Assembly (NCBI GenBank): GCA_964036275.1
Contig: OZ038433.1
Span: forward strand, 3,408,013 to 3,472,012
Direction of reading: 5' to 3'
DNA from: Litoditis marina
Lineage: Eukaryota > Nematoda > Chromadorea > Rhabditida > Rhabditidae
Length of the DNA: 64,000 bases
Part shown: positions 58,266 through 64,000 of the stretch, piece after piece
Numbering within the stretch: the stretch's first letter is position 1
Layout of the letters: the number at the start of each line of letters is the position of its first letter
Made by a program: the position numbers and the translations under genes
The notes under the pieces: generated by a model
What the model saw: only the letters and a program-made list of their open reading frames with translations
Database searches by the model: none
Told to the model about the DNA's origin: nothing

Positions 58266-59480
58266 ACTTCCGCGCCCTATGTTAGAGAGAGCTCCCGTGT
58301 TCTGTTAGGGGAAGGTCTCGCACCCTTAGTTAGGAAGAAGACTGGCGCTCTACGTTAGAAAGAGGTCTCGCGCTCTATGTTAGAGAGAGGACTCACGCTC
58401 TATGTTAGAGAGAGGACTCACGCTCTATGTTAGAGAAAGGACTCGCGCTCTATGTTAGAGAGAGGACTCACGCTCTATGTTAGAGAGAGGACTCGCGCTC
58501 TATGTTAGAGAGAGGACTCACGCTCTATGTTAGAGAGAGGACTCACGCTCTATGTTAGAGAGAGGACTCACGCTCTATGTTAGAGAGAGGTTTCACGCTC
58601 TATGTTAGGGACAGTTCTCGCGCTCTATGTTGAGAAGAGGTCTCGGGCCCGATGTTAGGAAAAGGTCTCGCGCTCTGTGTTAGGGAAAGGTCTCGCGCTC
58701 TATGTTAGAGAGTGGTCTCGCGCATTATGTGAGAGAGGGGTCTCGCGCTCTATGTTAGAGAGAGGTTTCACGCTCTATGTTGAGAAGAGGTCTCGGGCCC
58801 GATGTTAGGAAAAGGTCTCGCGCTCTGTGTTAGAGAGAGGTTTCACGCTCTATGTTAGGGACAGTTCTCGCGCTCTATGTTGAGAAGAGGTCTCGGGCCC
58901 GATGTTAGGAAAAGGTCTCGCGCTCTGTGTTAGGGAAAGGTCTCGCGCTCTATGTTAGAGAGTGGTCTCGCGCTCTATGTTAGGGAAAGGCCTCGCGCTC
59001 TATGTTAGAGAGAGGACTCACGCTCTATGTTAGAGAAAGGACTCGCGCTCTATGTTAGAGAGAGGACTCACGCTCTATGTTAGAGAAAGGACTCGCGCTC
59101 TATGTTAGAGAGAGGACTCACGCTCTATGTTAGAGAAAGGACTCGCGCTCTATGTTAGAGAGAGGACTCACGCTCTATGTTGGCGAGAGGACCCACGCTC
59201 TATGTTAGACAGAGGAATCGCGCATTATGTGAGAGAGGGGTCTCGCGCTCTATGTTAGAGAGAGGTTTCACGCTCTATGTTAGGGACAGTTCTCGCGCTC
59301 TATGTTGAGAAGAGGTCTCGGGCCCGATGTTAGGAAAAGGTCTCGCGCTCTGTGTTAGGGAAAGGTCTCGCGCTCTATGTTAGAGAGAGAGGACCCACGC
59401 TCTATGTTAGAGAGAGGGATCGCGCATAATGTAAAAGATAGGACTCACGTTCTATGTCAGAGAGAGGACTATTGCGCGTC
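58265..59480 (+). repeat. 25-mer minisatellite with higher-order blocks
   Basis: GGACTCACGCTCTATGTTAG units. A marker block containing GGTCTCGGGCCCGATGTTAG recurs near 58,640, 58,790, 58,890 and 59,315, showing block duplications. Confidence 0.93.
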
Positions 59481-59607
59481 ATGTTGAAAGAAAACGTGAA
59501 TTCGACAGATGGAGCGAAAATTGAACAAATACTCTCAGAATCTCTCGCCAGCCCGGAATAAAAACAAGGGAGGCGGAGGCGGCTTTAGCCGCCGGCGACC
59601 TACCTTG

Positions 59608-61201
59608 TCCCTTTCTATAATATTTCGCTTGCTTGGTTTGTCCGGAATTCCTTCACTATTGCACTTTTAGCCGGAAAATGGGCGAAATCACACAGTTTGC
59701 ACTTTTTAACTGGAAAGGCGTGGAAGCCGTGCTTTTTGCTTTTTCATTTTCAATTGGTAGTGAGATGGAGGGTGGTGGATCACCGTTTCATGGGGGGGGG
59801 GGGGGGGGGGGGAGAAAATGGAAATGAGTTGACGTGAGCTGCTTAAACGCGGCAATTCTCGAAAAAGCCATTTTGTTCTACTGGCGATTTGGGAGGCGGC
59901 TGGGGTGCATTGAAAGAGGTATTCATATTTATTTTTGGTTTATTATCTCTCTTTGTGTTTCTCTCTCCTTTTTTTCATCTCTTTTTTTTCTCATACTCTC
60001 ATCTTCGTTCGTTGTCTGTGGGAGCCCCACTACCCCCATTTTCGTTGTCTATGTGAGCCCCACTGTCTCAATTTTTGCTGTGTATGTGAGCTTCACTATC
60101 CCCATTTTTGTTGTCTATGTGAGCCCCACTGTCTTAATTTTTGCTGTGTATGGGATCCCCACTGCCCCCTTTTCGTTGTCTATGTAAGCCCCACTATCCC
60201 CATTTTCGTTGTCTATGTGATCCCCACTGTCTCAATTTTTGCTGTGTATGGGAACCCCACTGTTCCCTTTTTGTTGTCTGTGTCAGCCCCACTGTTCTAA
60301 TTTCTGCTGTGTATTTGAGCCTACTGTCCCCATTTTTGCTGTGTATTTGATTCCCACTGTCCCCATTTTTGCTGTGTATCTGAGTCCCACTTTCCCAAAT
60401 TCGATGTGTATGTGAATCCCCAATGTTTTCATTTTGCTGTCTGTGTGAGTCCCACTGTTCTAATTTTCGCTGTCTATGTGAGCCCCACTTTGCCGTTTTT
60501 TCTGTCTATGTTAACCCCACTTTTCCCATTTGCACTGTCTGCGTGAGCTCCACTGTCCCCATTTTTGCTGTCTGTGTGAGCCCCACTGTCCCCGTTTTTG
60601 CCTTTATATGAGCCCCACTGTTCTCATTTTCGCTGTCTATGTGAGCCCCACTGTTCTCATTTTTGCTGTCTATGTTAGCCCCATTTTCCCATTTCCGCTG
60701 TCTAGGTTAGCCCCACTGTCCCCATTTCCGCTGTCTATGTGAGCCCCACTATCCCCATTTTTGCTGTTTATGTGAGCCCACTTATCCCATTTTTGCCGTA
60801 AATGTTAGCCTCATTGTCCCCATTTGCGCCGTCTATGTGAGCTCCACTGTCCCCATTTCCGCTGTCCATGTGAGCCCTACTCATCCTATTTTTGCTGTGT
60901 ATGAGAGTAAAAGATTGAAAGAGAGACGGAATGAGAGAGAAGGGGGGGGGGGGGGGGTGGTTAATGGAAAGCGTGAGAGAAGAAAGAGAGAATAGAAAAG
61001 GGTCTCGCCTGTCTTGAGAGAGATGTCTCGCGCTCATGTTGAGAGAAGTATTGCGCTCTATGTTACGGAGAGATCCCGCGATACATGTTGAAAATAAGTT
61101 CCGCGCCCTATGTCTAGGAGAAAAAAAGGCCAGGAAGCTCCCGCCAGCATGGAATAGAAACAAGGGAGGGGCCCGGGCGTTAGCCCGGGCTACCTTCCTT
61201 G
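59608..61201 (+). mobile_element. Helitron-like element 12 (33-mer class)
   Basis: Starts TCCCTTTCTATAATATTTCG. Subterminal region with GCGTGGAAGCCGTGCTTTTT, a poly-G run near 59,791-59,812, donor-like GGTGCATTGAAAGAG|GTATT, 33-mer array 60,005-60,905, hairpin GCCCGGGC-GTTA-GCCCGGGC at 61,161-61,201, the same hairpin type as the autonomous Helitron. Confidence 0.75.
60005..60905 (+). repeat. 33-mer minisatellite
   Basis: About 27 units mixing TTTTGCTGTGTATG, TTCGTTGTCTATG and TTCCGCTGTCTATG variants. Variants cluster in blocks. Confidence 0.92.
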
Positions 61202-61599
61202 TCCCTTTCTATAATTCGCCTATTTGGTTTGTCTGAAACTTTTTTCTGCACTTTTGGTCGAAAAATGGTGAGGAAACTGAGGCAAGCTGGGTGAGGCAAA
61301 TGGCGTGGGCAGCGTGTGATTTCATTTTTCCCAACCGGCTGTTGCTGGGATTTGGCAATAGAAAATTTCTCTAAACAGGATAGACGAGTTTCACGCCGTC
61401 CCTTTCTATAATTCGCCTATTTGGTTTGTCTGAAACTTTTTTCTGCACTTTTGGTCGAAAAATGGTGAGGAAACTGAGGCAAGCTGGGTGAGGCAAATGG
61501 CGTGGGCAGCGTGTGATTTCATTTTTCCCAACCGGCTGTTGCTGGGATTTGGCAATAGAAAATTTCTCTAAACAGGATAGACGAGTTTCACGCCGTCAC

Positions 61600-61830
61600 G
61601 GTTAACAGGAATGGCTTAACAGGGTAGGAAAATGGGTATAAAAGCGCAGCGGGAAGGGCGAGAGCCATTCGAACTCTCTGTTCACTCCGTGGATGCCCGC
61701 ACTGGACTGGAGCTGCTGCCGTGAATTTGATGGATGGTTGGAAGTGCTGCTGTAAGAAAAGATAGAAAAGAAGACTCTCTACACATCAAAAATAGTAGAC
61801 AAAAAGAGATTTTTCAATTCTGTTGTTCTC
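61600..61830 (+). promoter_or_regulatory. TATA module 4, shortened
   Basis: TATAAAA at 61,637-61,643 with CATTCGAACTCTCTGTTCAC downstream. Most of the open frame seen in modules 2 and 3 is deleted, but the promoter-like part is kept. Confidence 0.55.
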
Positions 61831-61839
61831 ATGTTTCCG

Positions 61840-63110
61840 CGCCCGATGTTAAAAAATAGTCTCGCGCTCTATGTTAGAAAGAGAGAGAGAGAGAAATCGC
61901 GCCCTATGTTAGAGAAAAGTCTCGCGCTCTGTGTTGAAGAAAGAGATCTCGCGATCTATGCCACAGAGAGGTCTCGCGCTATGTGTTAGAGAGCGGTTTC
62001 GCGCTCTATGTTAGAGAAAGATTTCGCGCTCTACGTTAGAGAAAGGTCTTTCGATTTATGCCAGAGAGAGAGAGAGAGAGGTCTCGCGCTCTATGCCAGA
62101 GAGAGGTCTCGCGCTCTATGCCAGAGAGAGGTCTCGCGCTCTATGTTAGGGGATCTCCCACGCCCTATGTTAGAGAGAGGTATCGCGCTCTATGTTAGGG
62201 GGGATTTCCCGCGCCCTATGTTAGAGAAAGGACTCACGTTCTATGTTAGGGGGGATTTCCAGCACCCTATGTTAGAGAGAGGTCTTGCGCTATATGTTGG
62301 CGAAAGGTCTCGCGCTCTACATTAGAGAGAGGTCTCGCGCTCTATGTTAACGAGAGGTCTCGCGCTCTATGTTGGCGAGAGGTCTCGCGCTCTACATTAG
62401 AGAGAGGTCTCGCGCTCTATGTTAACGAGAGGTCTCCCGCTCTATGTTAGGAAGAACTTCAGCTTTCCATGTTAGGGAGAGCTTCGGCACTCCCTATGTT
62501 AGGGAGAGAGAAGTCTCGCTCTCTATGTTAGAGAGAGGTCTTGCGCTCTATGTTGGCGAAAGGTCTCGCGCTCTACATGAGAGAGAGGTCTCGCGCTCTA
62601 TGTTAACGAGAGGTCTCGCGCTCTATGTTAGGAAGAACTTTAACTCTCCATGTTAGGGAGAGCTTTGGCACTCCCTATGTTAGGGAGAGAGAAGTCTCGC
62701 TCTCTATGTTAGAGAGAGGGATTGCTCTCTATGTCAGGAGGAGATTTCACGCTCTAACTTAGAGAGAGGTCGGGCTTTCTATGTTAAGGAGAGAGTGTCG
62801 CGCTCTATGTAAGCAAAAGGTCTCCGCTCTAAGTTAGGGTCTTGCTCTCTATGTTAGGGAGAGATATCGCTTTCGATGTTAGGAATAGGTCTCACGCTCT
62901 GAGCTAGAGAGAGGTCTCGCTCTCTATGTTAGGGAGAGAGTCTCGCGTTCTACGTATGGAAAATGTCTCACGTTCTAAGTTAAAGAGATCTCGCTTTCGA
63001 TGTTAGGAAGAGATATCGTTCTCTATGTTAGGGAGAGGTCTTGCGATCTATGTAAAGGAGAGGTCTCTCTCTGTGAATTAGAGAGGTATCACGCTTTTTG
63101 TTGAGAAAGA
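61840..63110 (+). repeat. 25-mer minisatellite
   Basis: GGTCTCGCGCTCTATGTTAG units with blocks repeated near 62,280-62,440 and 62,540-62,640. Confidence 0.92.
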
Positions 63111-63209
63111 CTGTTGCGCAATATGTTGAGAAAAATAAGCCAGGAGGCTCCCGCCAGCCTAGGCTCACACAAGGGAGGGACCCGGGCGTAGCCCGGGGTA
63201 CCTTCCTTG

Positions 63210-64000
63210 TCCACTAGTATAAAGCGCTAGTTTGGTGTGTTTGTGGGTTTGTAACAATTTGGCTGCACTTTTGGTCGAAAAGCCAGAGTGATGAGTGAGG
63301 CAAATGGCGTGGAAAAAACGTGATTTGGATGGATTCCATTTCTAGTTCCAAGTGAATATGAATCGGCTGCAGCTGCAAATTGACGAATTGAGCAATAGAT
63401 TTGTTCATTCAAGTTAAACAAATTGGCGTTAATGTCACGTGGGACAAGCGGAGTACACGCGGCCTCAACAGAGAGAGAAAGAGAGAGAGACATAGAGAGA
63501 TATAGATTCGCACTCTATGTTAGGGAGAACTCCCGCGCCCCATGTTAAGAAAAACTTCCGCGCTCTATGTTAAGGAGAAGTTTTGCACTCTATGTTAGGG
63601 AGAATTTGCGCTCTATGTTAGAAGGGAGTTCCGCGCTCTATGTTGGGAAGAACTTCCGCGCCCTATGTTAAGAAAAACTTCCGCGCTCTATGTTAGGGAG
63701 AAATTTTGCGCTCTGTGCTAGGGAATAGTTCCGCGCTCTATGTTAGGGAGAACTTCCGCGCTCTATGTTAGGGAGAACTCCCGCGCTCTATGTTAAGAAC
63801 AACTTCCGCGCTCTATGTTAAGGAGAAGTTTTGCACTCTATGTTAGGGAGAAATTGCGCTCTATGTTGGGAAGAACTTCCGCGCCCCATGTTAAGAAAAA
63901 CTTCCGCGCTCTATGTTAGGGAGAAATTGCGCTTTATGTTAGAAGTTAGAAGGGAGTTCCGCGCTCTATGTTGGGAAGAACTTCCGCGCCCCATGTTAAG
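63210..64000 (+). mobile_element. Helitron-like element 14, runs off the window
   Basis: Starts TCCACTAGTATAAAGCGCTA. The 5-prime end is followed by a unique stretch and a 25-mer array (63,500 onward) that continues past the window end, so the size of the whole array is unknown. Confidence 0.7.
63500..64000 (+). repeat. 25-mer minisatellite, incomplete
   Basis: CTTCCGCGCTCTATGTTAGG units. A block at about 63,530-63,680 is repeated around 63,800-63,960. Confidence 0.9.

Larger units (their letters stand above)
57759..59607 (+). mobile_element. Helitron-like element 11 (TATA/25-mer class)
   Basis: Starts TCCATATATATATTTCGCTA. Its subterminal GGGGAGGAAACTGAGGCAAG is shared with element 13. TATA module (TATA at 58,004), long 25-mer array 58,265-59,480, hairpin GGCGGC-TTTA-GCCGCC at 59,565-59,607. 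Confidence 0.75.
61202..63209 (+). mobile_element. Helitron-like element 13 (TATA/25-mer class) with doubled 5-prime end
   Basis: Starts TCCCTTTCTATAATTCGCCT. The first roughly 198 bp are repeated directly (61,202-61,399 and 61,400-61,597). TATA module (TATA at 61,637), 25-mer array 61,840-63,110, hairpin CCGGGC-GTA-GCCCGG at 63,170-63,209. Confidence 0.75.

Noticed and set aside
47300..64000. Regular short repeats that could suggest a CRISPR array
   Set aside because: Units are directly adjacent without unique spacers, the host is a eukaryote, and no cas genes exist.

Overview
The window looks like a chromosome piece from a nematode close to Caenorhabditis. Genes have many small exons, short introns (one only 40 nt), TTTCAG-type acceptors and a possible spliced-leader acceptor just before a start codon. 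A choline transporter-like gene, a srd-type chemoreceptor and a Fer-like kinase have the character of worm genes. No search was run. Family calls rest on recognised motifs, and exons were joined by hand so that every splice phase agrees unless stated otherwise.

Layout. 1-5.3 kb: mostly non-coding, with repeat debris, an LTR-like TATA region, a tRNA-like fragment and two weak exon candidates. 5,375-14,143 (-): complete 20-exon SLC44/CTL gene (chtl-1-like, 692 aa). 16,473-20,741 (+): uncharacterised Ser/Thr-rich then basic protein whose later exons are bracketed by inverted 134-bp MITEs. 21,675-24,830 (+): small single-pass membrane protein. 25,444-28,468 (-): seven-TM chemoreceptor, srd-like, 332 aa. 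29,800-34,491 (+): Fer-like tyrosine kinase whose SH2 core is missing. Several introns carry foldback elements.

35,022-45,652 (+): one long autonomous Helitron. It has its own TATA box, a 22-exon Rep-helicase gene (about 1,820 aa) with the HUH, two-tyrosine and PIF1-type helicase motifs, a triplicated exon pair, a 157-bp tandem repeat in an intron, and a 3-prime hairpin.

45,653-64,000: the most unusual part. It is an 18-kb array of about fourteen shorter elements with the same kind of ends as the autonomous Helitron, joined mostly head to tail. Each junction is a GC-rich hairpin inside a CAAGG...CCTTG palindrome, followed at once by the next 5-prime end. The elements carry two families of tandem repeat, a 33-mer (GAGCCCCACTGTCCCC type) and a roughly 25-mer (GCGCTCTATGTTA type). 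Four copies of a TATA-box module lie just upstream of 25-mer arrays. Two elements lie in reverse orientation and form large inverted repeats with a complete forward element.

How it may work together (inference): the autonomous Helitron supplies Rep-helicase, and rolling-circle read-through or repeated insertion at a favoured end built the array beside it. The three conserved-looking host genes and two unknown ones show no functional link to each other.
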